A stretch of DNA of 64,000 nt from Bacteroidales bacterium UBA1309 (GCA_002307185.1 DBTT01000004.1:70977-134976), one strand, 5' to 3'. Positions 54,719-63,758 are shown, counted from the stretch's first letter. Numbers and translations are program-made. Notes: generated by a model from the letters alone, not told the origin.

Positions 54719-56551
54719 CTAGAAAATCCCTTTCTGTTTTTCAGTATTTTGTTGAGCAAAATATTCAGTGATAATCTTCGCTTTTTTTTCTCCAACTAAA
54801 GTTGTTACTTCTTTTATATCTGCTGATTTTAAGCGCTTTAAACTCTTAAAATGGCTCAGTAATTTTTTTTGTGTAGCTTCCCCAATGCCACTCATCTGAT
54901 CAAATTCAGACCTTATTTGTGCCTTGCTTCTCACTTGTTTGTGGAAAGTTATGGCAAATCGGTGTACTTCATCTTGAATTTGCTCCAGTAGATGAAATAT
55001 GGCGGTATTTTGCTTGATGCCCACCTCTTTTGGAGGAAAGCCAAATAGTATTTCAGATGTTCTATGCTTGTTGTCTTTTGCTAAGCCGGCAATCGGAATT
55101 TCCAAATGCAATTTATCTTGGATAATCTGACGAACTGATTCCATTTGCCCTTTTCCTCCATCGGTTATGATAAGGTCGGGTAGGGGAGTTTCCTCCTCCA
55201 GCATCCGGCTGTAGCGACGAAAAACAACTTCTTGCATGGATGCGTAATCATCGGATCCAATCACTGTTTTGATGTGGTATTTCCGGTATTCTTGTTTTGA
55301 TGGTTTTCCTTTCCGGAACACCACGCAAGCCGCTACGGGTGATGAACCTTGTATGTTTGAATTGTCAAAACACTCGATGTGCAGAGGCATTTTTTTCATG
55401 CCAAGGCTTGATTGTATTTCTTTCAGAATACGGATGGAACGCTGTTCTGGATTCAGGCTTTCTGCTTTTTTCAATTTATCGACCTTGTATTGCTTCACAT
55501 TTTGCTCGGAAAGTTCGAGCAATTTCCGCTTGTCTCCACGTTGCGGGATCGTAAAAACTACATTGTTTAAGGATAAATCGGGTATGAATGGAACAATTAT
55601 TTCTTGTGATTTGCTGCCAAATCTGGAACGCATTTCCACGATTGCCATACCAAGCGTGTATTCCTTCTCTTCGTTTAGTATTTTCTTGTATTCGAACGTG
55701 AATGCTTGATTGATAGCTCCATCCACCACGTGCAGGTAGTTGATATAAGCGGCTTGCTTGTCTTCATCGTAGCTAAATACATCAATGTTATACGTAATTT
55801 GGCTTACGACGGTCGATTTTGTGCGGAAATTATCGATTAGAGTGTATTTCTCTTTCAACAATTGTGCTTCTTCAAATCTTAGTTCATTTGCTTTTTCTTG
55901 CATTTGCTGGTAGATATTTTTAATTATATCTCCAATATTTCCTTTCAATATCTCTTTTACTTGGGCAATGTTTTTGTTGTATTCTTCTAAAGATTGCAAT
56001 CCTTCACAAGGGCCTTTACACCTTTTTATATGGTATTCCAAGCACACTTTATATTTCCCTTTGGCGATGTTTTCAGGAGATAAATTTAATTTACAGGTGC
56101 GGATAGGGTATAATTTATGTATAACTTCCATCATTGCACGTATGGCAACAACAGATGTGTAAGGGCCAAAATAGAGTGAGCCGTCTTTGAAAATTTTTCT
56201 TGTTTGATAAATTCGCGGAAAATATTCATTCTTGATGACGATAGACGGATAGGTTTTATCGTCTTTCAGCATGATATTATACCGAGGTTTGAACTGCTTA
56301 ATCAGGTTGTTTTCGAGAAGAAATGTATCCTCTTCGGTGTCCACCACAATGTATTTTATGTCGCTGATTTTGCTGACAAGAACACGTGTTTTAGGGCTGT
56401 CCTCATGTGTTTTTGCAAAGTAGGACGATACCCTTTTCTTCAGGTTCTTCGCTTTTCCTACATAAATAATGCTTCCCTTTTCATCAAAATATTGGTAGCA
56501 TCCAGGTTTTTCAGGAATATTTTTGATGATATTTTTTAGGAAATCACTCAT
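54719..56551 (-). CDS. uvrC: Excinuclease ABC subunit C
   Basis: 610 residues. Makes both incisions in nucleotide excision repair. N-terminal GIY-YIG nuclease (YFDEKGSIIYVGKAKNLKKR), a Cys cluster region (CKLN, CLEYHIKRCKGPCEG), UVR domain (about 205-240), the RNase H-like C-terminal nuclease (IECFDNSNIQGS, DLIITDGGKGQ) and a helix-hairpin-helix pair at the end (GIGEATQKKLLSHF). In an operon upstream of dtd. Confidence 0.97.
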   Translation of the reverse strand: MSDFLKNIIKNIPEKPGCYQYFDEKGSIIYVGKAKNLKKRVSSYFAKTHEDSPKTRVLVSKISDIKYIVVDTEEDTFLLENNLIKQFKPRYNIMLKDDKTYPSIVIKNEYFPRIYQTRKIFKDGSLYFGPYTSVVAIRAMMEVIHKLYPIRTCKLNLSPENIAKGKYKVCLEYHIKRCKGPCEGLQSLEEYNKNIAQVKEILKGNIGDIIKNIYQQMQEKANELRFEEAQLLKEKYTLIDNFRTKSTVVSQITYNIDVFSYDEDKQAAYINYLHVVDGAINQAFTFEYKKILNEEKEYTLGMAIVEMRSRFGSKSQEIIVPFIPDLSLNNVVFTIPQRGDKRKLLELSEQNVKQYKVDKLKKAESLNPEQRSIRILKEIQSSLGMKKMPLHIECFDNSNIQGSSPVAACVVFRKGKPSKQEYRKYHIKTVIGSDDYASMQEVVFRRYSRMLEEETPLPDLIITDGGKGQMESVRQIIQDKLHLEIPIAGLAKDNKHRTSEILFGFPPKEVGIKQNTAIFHLLEQIQDEVHRFAITFHKQVRSKAQIRSEFDQMSGIGEATQKKLLSHFKSLKRLKSADIKEVTTLVGEKKAKIITEYFAQQNTEKQKGIF

Positions 56552-56565
56552 TGGGAATGTCTTTT

Positions 56566-57096
56566 TTAGATAGGAAATTTGATTAAGGATTCAATTTCGA
56601 CATCTTCCGGAAACCATTTTCTTCCTTCTAATTCTTCCAATTCAATGATGAAATTGATATAGACTTTCTTTATCCCCATCTTTTTTATGAGCCTATATGC
56701 CGCCGCCATGGTGCCTCCTGTGGCTAATAAATCATCGTGTAAGAGGACAATGTCGTTTTCGTTTAAGGCATCTACGTGTATCTGGATTGCATCTTTTCCG
56801 TATTCTTTTTCGTAAGTTTCCTCAATGATGGATGCTGGAAGTTTGCCCGGTTTTCTGGCGGGTACAAATCCCGCATCCAGGTTTAATGCTATAATTGGAC
56901 CCAAAATAAAGCCCCGAGATTCTATTCCGACCACCTTTGTTATTCCTTTATTTTGGTATAATCCGATGATATTTTTGCTTAGAGATTGCAGTCTTTGCGG
57001 TTCTTCGAATAGCGGGGTTACATCTTTAAATTGTATTCCAGGAATGGGGAAATCGGGGATATTTCTAACTGTTTTTTTTAGTTCTTCGTTCGTCAT
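56566..57096 (-). CDS. apt: Adenine phosphoribosyltransferase
   Basis: 176 residues. Salvages adenine to AMP with PRPP. PRPP-binding loop VLLHDDLLATGGTM and the RGFILGPIIAL and KPGKLP stretches match Apt. 14 bases upstream of uvrC. The region before it carries two parS-like sites. Confidence 0.97.
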   Translation of the reverse strand: MTNEELKKTVRNIPDFPIPGIQFKDVTPLFEEPQRLQSLSKNIIGLYQNKGITKVVGIESRGFILGPIIALNLDAGFVPARKPGKLPASIIEETYEKEYGKDAIQIHVDALNENDIVLLHDDLLATGGTMAAAYRLIKKMGIKKVYINFIIELEELEGRKWFPEDVEIESLIKFPI

Positions 57097-57116
57097 ACTG
57101 TTTTATTTTATTCTTC

Positions 57117-57132
57117 TGTTCCACGTGTAACA
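57117..57132. promoter_or_regulatory. parS-like ParB-binding site 1
   Basis: TGTTCCACGTGTAACA fits the symmetrical bacterial parS pattern TGTTnCACGTGnAACA at every fixed position. It lies in the apt-mnmG intergenic gap, not in a gene. Confidence 0.75.
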
Positions 57133-57249
57133 ATAGTCTATTTCCCTTCTCTGAGTGAGCTTTCTGCTTGGTCTTTCACTCACCCTTGGTTGGGGTTTTT
57201 TGATCAGGAGATCTTTTTAACCATTTTGTTATAAGTGCTTTAAGACTCA

Positions 57250-57265
57250 TGTTCCACGTGTAACT
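57250..57265. promoter_or_regulatory. parS-like ParB-binding site 2
   Basis: TGTTCCACGTGTAACT, same as site 1 in 15 of 16 positions and 133 bases away in the same orientation. Also non-coding. Confidence 0.72.
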
Positions 57266-57285
57266 GTGGCTGATTTTTCCTTTTC

Positions 57286-59160
57286 TTAGCGTCCCATCAG
57301 GACTAGCAGGATGTTGATGTCATTCGGCGAAATTCCTGGAATTCTCCCTGCTTGAGCAATGGTTTCTGGTTTGATTCTTGTCAATTTTTGGCGTGCTTCT
57401 GTCGATAAAGAATGGATAGAATTGTAATCAAATTTATCCTTGATAGAGATATTCTCGAGGCGATTTATTTTGTCCGCAATGATTCTTTCCCGTTCAATAT
57501 ATCCTTCGTATTTGATCTTTATTTCTACTGCTTCTGCAATCTCTTCTTTTCTATTTGGCACGCTCTCCAATTCTGCTTTCAGGGCGGGACAAGCCTCTAC
57601 CATATCCGCAAATGTGATTTGTGGGCGGCTCAATAAATCTTTTAGTTTGGATGTCCTTTTAAGTGCGGCTGTTCCTAATTTCTCAAGGACTGGGTTTATA
57701 TCTTCGGGCTTGATGCTTGATGTAGCGGTGAAATGGGTAAGTTTCTCTATTGCCTTTTCTTTTTCTGAAAGAAGGCTCACTCTATTTACTTTTGCCAATC
57801 CAATGCTTTCCCCTTTCCTTGTTAGACGGGAATCCGCATCATCTTGTCGAAGCAAGATTCTATATTCCGCACGCGAAGTAAACATCCGGTAGGGTTCGTC
57901 CACACCTTTTGTTACTAAGTCATCGATTAGCACGCCGATGTAAGCTTCGTCTCTTTTTAAAACAAATTCTTCACCGCCGTGTGCCTTGATGTGCGAATTT
58001 ATTCCGGCAATGATTCCTTGTCCCCCGGCCTCTTCATAACCAGTGGTGCCATTGATTTGCCCGGCAAAGAAAAGATTTTTGATAAGCTTTGTCTCCAGCG
58101 TATGTTTCAATTGTGTTGGATCAAAGAAATCGTATTCGATGGCGTATCCCGGACGATAGATGTGGATGTTCCTAAATGCTGGGATCTTTTGCAACGCTTC
58201 CAGTTGAGTGTGGAGTGGGAGAGAAGATGAGAATCCGTTCAAGTAATATTCTTGGGTATTTTCTCCTTCCGGCTCAAGAAATAATTGATGCGATGTTTTG
58301 TCGGCAAATGTTACGATCTTAGTTTCTATACTTGGGCAATAACGAGGACCAATACTTTGTATTTGCCCGTTGTAGAGAGGTGATTCATCCAATCCGTTTC
58401 TCAAAGCATCGTGAACCTGTTCGTTGGTATTGCAAATCCAGCAGCTTAATTGTTTTAATGGTCGTGGCTCGAAATCGAGGTATGAGAACTTATGGAAATC
58501 ATTTTCTCCTTTTTGTTCTTCCATTAAAGAGAAGTCAACGCTTTTGCCATCGATGCGGACAGGCGTTCCGGTTTTCATCCGGTCTGTCTTGAATCCTGCT
58601 TCAGCCAATTGCTGTGTGATGCCGTAGGATGCAGGCTCGGAGATGCGTCCTCCTGCCAATTGCACTTTTCCTATATGCAGAAGGCCGTTCAGGAAGGTTC
58701 CATTGGTTAGGACAACTGATTTTGCGGTGAAAGTTACTCCCATGGCTGTGTTAACCCCCCGTACGGTTCCATTTTTCAATACAAGCGATTTAACTACATC
58801 TTGCCAAATGAATAAATTGTCGATTCCATCGAGAGTTTCGCGCCATTTCATAATGAAGTGCATTCTGTCGCTTTGTGCGCGGGGACTCCACATGGCAGGG
58901 CCTTTTGATCGGTTTAGCATCCTGAATTGTATGGCTGTCATGTCGGTGACGATACCCATCTGTCCCCCTAAAGCATCGATTTCACGGACAATTTGCCCTT
59001 TTGCAATTCCGCCTACGGCAGGATTGCAACTCATTTGGGCTATTTTATTCATATCCATTGTTATCAGCAGGGTTTGCGAACCCATGTTTGCAGCAGCGGC
59101 TGCTGCTTCGCAACCTGCGTGACCCGCGCCGACAACAATTACATCGTAATTGAATTCCAT
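57286..59160 (-). CDS. mnmG: tRNA uridine-5-carboxymethylaminomethyl modification enzyme MnmG
   Basis: 624 residues, full length (also called GidA). With MnmE and folate, FAD-dependent MnmG modifies U34 of several tRNAs. FAD loop VVVGAGHAGCEAAAAAANMG at the N-terminus, PAVGGIAKGQIVREIDALGG, CPSIETKIVTFADK, and EEAGGQGIIAGIN are conserved, with the helical C-terminal domain ending RIPGISPNDINILL. mnmG is often near the chromosome origin, consistent with the parS-like sites downstream of its stop. Confidence 0.98.
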   Translation of the reverse strand: MEFNYDVIVVGAGHAGCEAAAAAANMGSQTLLITMDMNKIAQMSCNPAVGGIAKGQIVREIDALGGQMGIVTDMTAIQFRMLNRSKGPAMWSPRAQSDRMHFIMKWRETLDGIDNLFIWQDVVKSLVLKNGTVRGVNTAMGVTFTAKSVVLTNGTFLNGLLHIGKVQLAGGRISEPASYGITQQLAEAGFKTDRMKTGTPVRIDGKSVDFSLMEEQKGENDFHKFSYLDFEPRPLKQLSCWICNTNEQVHDALRNGLDESPLYNGQIQSIGPRYCPSIETKIVTFADKTSHQLFLEPEGENTQEYYLNGFSSSLPLHTQLEALQKIPAFRNIHIYRPGYAIEYDFFDPTQLKHTLETKLIKNLFFAGQINGTTGYEEAGGQGIIAGINSHIKAHGGEEFVLKRDEAYIGVLIDDLVTKGVDEPYRMFTSRAEYRILLRQDDADSRLTRKGESIGLAKVNRVSLLSEKEKAIEKLTHFTATSSIKPEDINPVLEKLGTAALKRTSKLKDLLSRPQITFADMVEACPALKAELESVPNRKEEIAEAVEIKIKYEGYIERERIIADKINRLENISIKDKFDYNSIHSLSTEARQKLTRIKPETIAQAGRIPGISPNDINILLVLMGR

Positions 59161-59339
59161 TTACGTTTTCTTATTTATATAATTTTGATAACTATGAAAG
59201 TGGCATTTTGCCTATCTAGATAATAACGCAATTCAAGTATTAAAGTTTAGTATTCCATTAAGATCCGGATTGCCTTATTTTGTTTTTATGAAGAAGAATT
59301 TTTGAGAGTTTACTGATTGATTTTTACAAGAAAGAAAAA

Positions 59340-59364
59340 GCAATTGTTTGATTCAAACAATTGC
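59340..59364 (-). terminator. Terminator of tRNA-Pro
   Basis: GCAATTGTTTG / CAAACAATTGC, 11-bp perfect stem with ATT loop; a minus-strand T-rich run follows. Confidence 0.85.
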
Positions 59365-59374
59365 CTTCTCTTTG

Positions 59375-59447
59375 TCGGGATAAGACGACTCGAACGTCCG
59401 ACCTCCACGTCCCGAACGTGGCGCGCTACCAACTGTGCTATATCCCG
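59375..59447 (-). tRNA. tRNA-Pro (anticodon CGG)
   Basis: 73 nt. Acceptor CGGGATA pairs with TATCCCG, discriminator A. The anticodon loop TTCGGGA is closed by CCACG/CGTGG, giving anticodon CGG (codon CCG). Alone, 104 bases below the argB stop. Confidence 0.95.
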
Positions 59448-59550
59448 AGCTAAAAGCGGCACAAAATTAATACTAATTTCGCTAAATATCGATCGATATG
59501 AATAAATTGACTGATAAAAATTTCAAATTTAGAATTCTTAGATTAAAAAC

Positions 59551-60321
59551 TCAATCAATTGATGTCCCATTAAGTCCCTGTATATCTGTAGATTGCGTAA
59601 TTATTACCTCTTTAACTCCGGCATGGATGCAATCAAAGGCATTTTGAAGTTTGGGAATCATTCCATCTTTTATGATGCCAGTTTTGACCAATTCCTCGAA
59701 CCTTTCCCTATCAATATGCCTTATCACGCTGTCTTCTTTTGTTATGTCTTCCATGACCCCTTTCATTTCAAAGCAATAGATGAGCTTTACGTCAAAAAAG
59801 AGTGCTAAAGCTTTGGCCGTTTCACCCGCAATTGTGTCGGCATTGGTGTTTAACAGGTTTCCATGTCCGTCGTGTGTAAGCGGAGCTAGTATTGGGACAA
59901 TTCCTTCCTGAATTAGGACAGATAGTTTTTTTCCATCCACCTGCTTGACATCTCCAACAAAACCGTAGTCGATTTCCTTAACAGGGCGAATCTCAGAACG
60001 GATTAGATTTATGTCGGCGCCGGTAAGCCCGAGAGCATTTATTTTTATCTCCTGTAGTTTGGCTACAATCTTTTTGTTCACCAATCCGGCATACACCATT
60101 ACTGTGATGTCCAATGTTTCTTTATCGGTGATTCTACGTCCGTTGACCATTTTGGTCTCAATGCCTAATTTCTCTGCAAGCTTTGTTGCAGATCTTCCTC
60201 CACCATGTACCAAAACTTTGTAGCCATCTATTTTTGCAAAATCACTCAATAGTTGCTGAAGGGATGTTTCTTCTTCAACGATTTTCCCTCCCACTTTTAT
60301 TACAGTTAATTTTTCCATCAA
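59551..60321 (-). CDS. argB: Acetyl- (or succinyl-)glutamate kinase
   Basis: 256 residues (the second Met 3 bases on is equally good). Amino-acid kinase family: IKVGGKIVE, VLVHGGGRSATKLAEKLG, NTNADTIAGETAKAL and a final KDGMIPKLQNAF. Phosphorylates the N-acylated glutamate in arginine synthesis; Bacteroides species are known to use N-succinylated intermediates, so the acyl group is uncertain here. It stands alone, not in an arg operon. Confidence 0.95.
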   Translation of the reverse strand: MMEKLTVIKVGGKIVEEETSLQQLLSDFAKIDGYKVLVHGGGRSATKLAEKLGIETKMVNGRRITDKETLDITVMVYAGLVNKKIVAKLQEIKINALGLTGADINLIRSEIRPVKEIDYGFVGDVKQVDGKKLSVLIQEGIVPILAPLTHDGHGNLLNTNADTIAGETAKALALFFDVKLIYCFEMKGVMEDITKEDSVIRHIDRERFEELVKTGIIKDGMIPKLQNAFDCIHAGVKEVIITQSTDIQGLNGTSID

Positions 60322-60336
60322 ATTGTTTTATAGGTT

Positions 60337-60344
60337 CAAAGATA
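60337..60344 (-). promoter_or_regulatory. -7 box of argB
   Basis: TATCTTTG on the minus strand, 15 bases before the argB ATG, so the leader is very short. Confidence 0.6.
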
Positions 60345-60353
60345 GTGAAAAAC

Positions 60354-60385
60354 AAAAAGAGACTTCTTCACAGGAGTCTCTTTTT
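60354..60385 (-). terminator. Strong terminator upstream of argB
   Basis: AAAAAGAGACT / AGTCTCTTTTT, 11-bp perfect stem. It lies upstream of the argB promoter box, so it does not attenuate argB but ends a minus-strand transcript arriving from 60.4-60.7 kb. Confidence 0.8.
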
Positions 60386-60655
60386 TAAGGAAAATCAAAA
60401 AGTAATGTAAGTAGATGGCGGCATCAAAGATGAACGCCATCATGGAAATGCTTCAGTTGAAGCATGTGCTATAATAGATTGGGACTATTTCAAATAGATT
60501 TTTATGTGCCTTTTTGTAAAAATTATAGTCAGTTTTTTTTAAAGTTTCGTGTTTGCAAAAAAATCTGAATTTGGCTGAATATTTATTGCTAATCACGCTT
60601 GTTTGTGTTAAATCTGTCTTTCATTTCAATATTTAACGCTTCAACTCTCAATTCA
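60386..60655 (-). ncRNA. Candidate structured small RNA
   Basis: No gene is visible on the minus strand here, yet a strong terminator ends at 60354. Going towards it there are three stem-loops: CTATTT/AAATAG (60485-60497), TGCTTC/GAAGCA (within 60448-60465) and GATGGCG/CGCCATC (60415-60442). A possible promoter is TTTG at 60685-60688 and TATATTTA at 60660-60667 (17-base spacer). An 11-codon frame MKDRFNTNKRD lies near the start. The transcript is inferred, not shown. Confidence 0.3.
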
Positions 60656-61018
60656 GTGGTAAATATACCAATTATTTTTATTTTCAAATAGTTTTCTCGT
60701 CAATTTTCTGTTGTCTTTTCTTTTTTTTCTTTTTTTGAGGAGTAGAAGTAATACGGAGTATTATTCTAAAGGCAAACAATTTGATTTTCAAAAGTAGTGA
60801 GCCTGCATACGTTTATTTGCATATTTACAAATCCGCTTTAAATTAACCGCATTATATTGTGGCCACTACTTACTATAAGTTATTGACAAAATAAATTGTT
60901 GTCTCTTTAAGGAAAATATCGCCTTTAGCTTATAGCTGTTAGAAAAGGCTAATGGCTAAAATCCGTTAGCTTATGCATTATACAACAATAAATTATTCCT
61001 ATTACTTATCTGGCTATA
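60656..61018. other. AT-rich intergenic stretch
   Basis: No reading frame of note. A palindrome TAATAC-GGA-GTATTA lies near 60749-60763 and a G-T-tolerant stem GCTAATGG/CCGTTAGC at 60948-60970. No DnaA-box cluster was seen, so I do not call an origin here. Confidence 0.35.
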
Positions 61019-61290
61019 ATGTATTCTTTTTTGTATCAAAGCCAGAAATATCTTGGTGGTTCTTTTACGATAAAGAGCGGGAAAGTTTATTTTTCGGGAA
61101 CAATAACAAGCGGTGCTCCCGAAAAATATACCGCAGAAGAAATGATAAGTGGTGCGAATGCAATAAAGAAAGGCAAGTGAGTCGGGGATCACCGAATTTC
61201 GGACAAAATAATTAATTATATAGAAAGCATATATGCCGAAATTGATGATCTGCTAGCAAAAGAAATATTTAAAAAGATAAAAATATTCTC
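61019..61290 (+). pseudogene. Coding-like remnant with an in-frame TGA
   Basis: From ATG 61019 one frame reads ...GGSFTIKSGKVYFSGTITSG then APEKYTAEEMISGANAIKKGK, stops at TGA 61178-61180, and continues open as RISDKIINYIESIYAEIDDLL and AKEIFKKIKIF until past 61300. The amino-acid composition is protein-like over both halves, but I do not recognise the family. Most likely a decayed gene. It could be a chance open frame. Confidence 0.3.
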
Positions 61291-61298
61291 TATATTTG
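61291..61298 (+). promoter_or_regulatory. -7 box of murF
   Basis: TATATTTG, 90 bases before the murF ATG. Confidence 0.55.
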
Positions 61299-61316
61299 CA
61301 TTTTGTGTAATTTTTT

Positions 61317-61346
61317 GCGAAAAGGGGATCCTCCTTTTCGCTTTTT
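61317..61346 (+). terminator. Terminator hairpin in the murF leader
   Basis: GCGAAAAGG / CCTTTTCGC, 9-bp perfect stem, 7-base loop, followed by TTTTTATTT. It lies between the promoter box at 61291 and the murF start at 61389, so it could attenuate murF. Alternatively it ends an upstream transcript. Confidence 0.75.
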
Positions 61347-61388
61347 ATTTATAGCTTTGTGTAGAACAATAATCATTGCTTTTTGATA

Positions 61389-62675
61389 ATGGAAATACCG
61401 AGAATATACGAGCTTTTTCTAAAGCACGCAATTGTAACTACTGATAGCCGGAATTGTCCTGAAGGATCCCTGTTTTTTGCGTTGAAAGGAAACAATTTTA
61501 ATGGCAACCAATATGCGCAATCTGCTCTTGAGAAAGGTTGCAGTTATGCAATTGTGGATGAACCTGAATTTGCGACAAACGAGCGGATTATCTTAGTGGA
61601 CGACTGTTTGGTGGCATTGCAGCAATTGGCAAACTACCATCGGCGTAAACTTAAAACCCCTATTATTGGAATTACGGGGACAAACGGCAAGACCACCACG
61701 AAAGAGCTGGTAGCGGCGGTTTTGGCGAAGGAATTCAATGTTGCGTTTACACAAGGAAACCTCAATAACCATATCGGGGTGCCCCTCACTCTCTTGAAAT
61801 TAACTCCTGAAACTGAAATTGCGGTTGTTGAAATGGGTGCGAACCATGTGGGGGAAATCAAGATGTTGGCTGAAATTGCAGAACCAAATTTTGGTTTGAT
61901 AACCAATGTTGGCAGAGCTCACTTGGAGGGTTTTGGGTCGTTTGATAACATTGTGAAAACGAAAACAGAACTCTACGATTTCATTCGAAACAAAAAAAAC
62001 GGGAAACTCTTTGTAGATATTGATAATCCAATCTTGAAAGAAAAGTCCGAAGGAATTACCTCGGTCAGTTATGGTACCGATCCCAATGCGTTTTTGAGGG
62101 GAAGGGTGGTTTCGAATAATCCGTTTATTGAGTTGGAATGGACGTTTTTAGACAATAGCTACCAGGTTCAGACCAATCTCATTGGAGAATACAATTTTTC
62201 TAATGTCATGGCTGCAATTGCGGTGGGCAAATTTCTTGGCGTGAAAGCTGATGACATTTGCGATGCGCTCGCTGAATACAGGCCAACAAACAACCGTTCT
62301 CAGCTTAAAAAAACAGGCTCGAACACGCTTATCGTTGATGCTTATAATGCGAATCCAACCAGTATGTTCGCAGCACTTACTAATTTCAATCAAATAAGGG
62401 GCCCAAAGAAAGCGGTGATTCTTGGAGATATGTTGGAACTGGGAGAAGAGAGCGATGATGAACACGAAAAAGTTATTGACTTCATCGAAAAAAGCTTGTA
62501 CGAGAAAGTCTATCTGGTAGGAAGTCAATTTAAAAAATTGAGCAGGAATGCACCGGCTTTCCTAACGGTGGAAGAAATGATTGAGGTGTTGAAAAAAGAT
62601 CCGCTCTCAGGATATACTCTGCTTGTTAAAGGTTCACACGGCATTCATTTGGAAAAATGTATTGATGTGCTGTGA
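61389..62675 (+). CDS. murF: UDP-N-acetylmuramoyl-tripeptide:D-alanyl-D-alanine ligase
   Basis: 428 residues from the ATG at 61389 (a TTG 6 bases earlier is in frame). Adds D-Ala-D-Ala to the peptidoglycan precursor in the cytoplasm. ATP loop GITGTNGKTTTKELV, VVEMGANHVGEIKMLAEIA, and VDAYNANPTSM are intact; the N-terminal UDP-binding domain has TTDSRNCPEGSLFFALKG. It stands outside a mur cluster, as is common for Bacteroidota murF. Confidence 0.97.
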   Translation: MEIPRIYELFLKHAIVTTDSRNCPEGSLFFALKGNNFNGNQYAQSALEKGCSYAIVDEPEFATNERIILVDDCLVALQQLANYHRRKLKTPIIGITGTNGKTTTKELVAAVLAKEFNVAFTQGNLNNHIGVPLTLLKLTPETEIAVVEMGANHVGEIKMLAEIAEPNFGLITNVGRAHLEGFGSFDNIVKTKTELYDFIRNKKNGKLFVDIDNPILKEKSEGITSVSYGTDPNAFLRGRVVSNNPFIELEWTFLDNSYQVQTNLIGEYNFSNVMAAIAVGKFLGVKADDICDALAEYRPTNNRSQLKKTGSNTLIVDAYNANPTSMFAALTNFNQIRGPKKAVILGDMLELGEESDDEHEKVIDFIEKSLYEKVYLVGSQFKKLSRNAPAFLTVEEMIEVLKKDPLSGYTLLVKGSHGIHLEKCIDVL

Positions 62676-62726
62676 TTTTTTGAATTGTTGATTCAGCTTT
62701 TGTTCTTACTTAACCTTCACCCCCAT

Positions 62727-63758
62727 ATGTTTCCTGATCGCAAAACTTTCACAATTCTGATAGGCCTATTTTGCTGTATTGCTTGCAATCAAGTGGTTTA
62801 TTTTCCCATTGATATAAAAATGCCTTCGGAAGTAACACTAGCTAACACTACTTCCAATACTGTTTTGGTGGTGGATAATACTTCTCCTTTGTTGCCTGTC
62901 AGAAATGACACCCATATATTTAACAATAGGAAAGAAGCAGTTTTCTTGATAGACAGTCTGGGAACTATCTTCAATACAGAATTTTCGGAATTTCTCCGCG
63001 AGAAAAATTTTAGCAATATAGTCTTGTACACAACCGTTTCTGCCGGTTTAACAAAGCAACCAGGCGACAGCACTGCATTAGCCGTTGATACCATTAAAAA
63101 ATTGGCCAAGGAGGCTAATGCTGACATTGTTCTATCCTTAGATGTTTTGAATGCCTCGTCAATATATGGATCATCCAGAGTTAATTTTTTCACATACTAT
63201 GACTCCCTTCAAACGAATGTTCGTGTTGGGGTAAATATTTTCAGTCGGGAGGGGGAACGATTAGCACCAATGGTTCAATTTTCCCATTCATTCGCATGGG
63301 ATGTGGACCGGACACCGGAGGATAGAAAAAAAAATCTGGACAAAGCACTTCTCAAAGGATTCTTGGATGCAACTGTTGCTCAAACAGCCGATATGCTGAG
63401 TGACAAACTTGTTCCTCAATGGGAGACAAAAGAAAGGTGGTATTACATATTCCAAAACAACGATATGGCTGTAGCTGCAAATTATGTTGATCAGTCCGAG
63501 TGGGTGAAAGCGGCAAAGATTTGGGGCAGGCTCTATGACGAAGAAACCAACGAGGCGAAATTGTCCAGACTGGCTTCAAACATTGCATTGGCAAATGAAA
63601 TGACCGATGATATACAAAACGCACTCAATTGGATAAATATAGCGAAAGAATATGCGCCTAAATTGTCCCGCAGCGACAGGGAACGGTTGAACAAGTATGA
63701 AAAACAGTTGAAATACAGGGTAGAAGAGTTCCAAAAGTTAGATGCAGTGAAGCAATAG
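62727..63758 (+). CDS. DUF6340 family lipoprotein
   Basis: 343 residues from the ATG at 62727, which directly precedes a lipoprotein signal (MFPDRKTFTILIGLFCCIAC, lipobox CIAC). Longer in-frame starts upstream are not signal-like. The mature start VVYFPIDIKMPSEVTLAN and the NADIVLSLDVLN stretch match DUF6340. The C-terminal 120 residues are helical with TPR-like character (WVKAAKIWGRLYDEET). Function unknown. Begins 51 bases after murF, probably cotranscribed. Confidence 0.85.
   Translation: MFPDRKTFTILIGLFCCIACNQVVYFPIDIKMPSEVTLANTTSNTVLVVDNTSPLLPVRNDTHIFNNRKEAVFLIDSLGTIFNTEFSEFLREKNFSNIVLYTTVSAGLTKQPGDSTALAVDTIKKLAKEANADIVLSLDVLNASSIYGSSRVNFFTYYDSLQTNVRVGVNIFSREGERLAPMVQFSHSFAWDVDRTPEDRKKNLDKALLKGFLDATVAQTADMLSDKLVPQWETKERWYYIFQNNDMAVAANYVDQSEWVKAAKIWGRLYDEETNEAKLSRLASNIALANEMTDDIQNALNWINIAKEYAPKLSRSDRERLNKYEKQLKYRVEEFQKLDAVKQ

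Noticed and set aside
60408..60500. Plus-strand frame reading VDGGIKDERHHGNASVEAC and ending DWDYFK
   Set aside because: Protein-like but preceded directly by a stop and only 28 codons; the same bases are better explained by minus-strand stem-loops.
60400..61380. Possible replication origin in the 1-kb gene-free AT-rich region near mnmG
   Set aside because: No cluster of TTATNCACA DnaA boxes was seen and no dnaA or dnaN gene is near.
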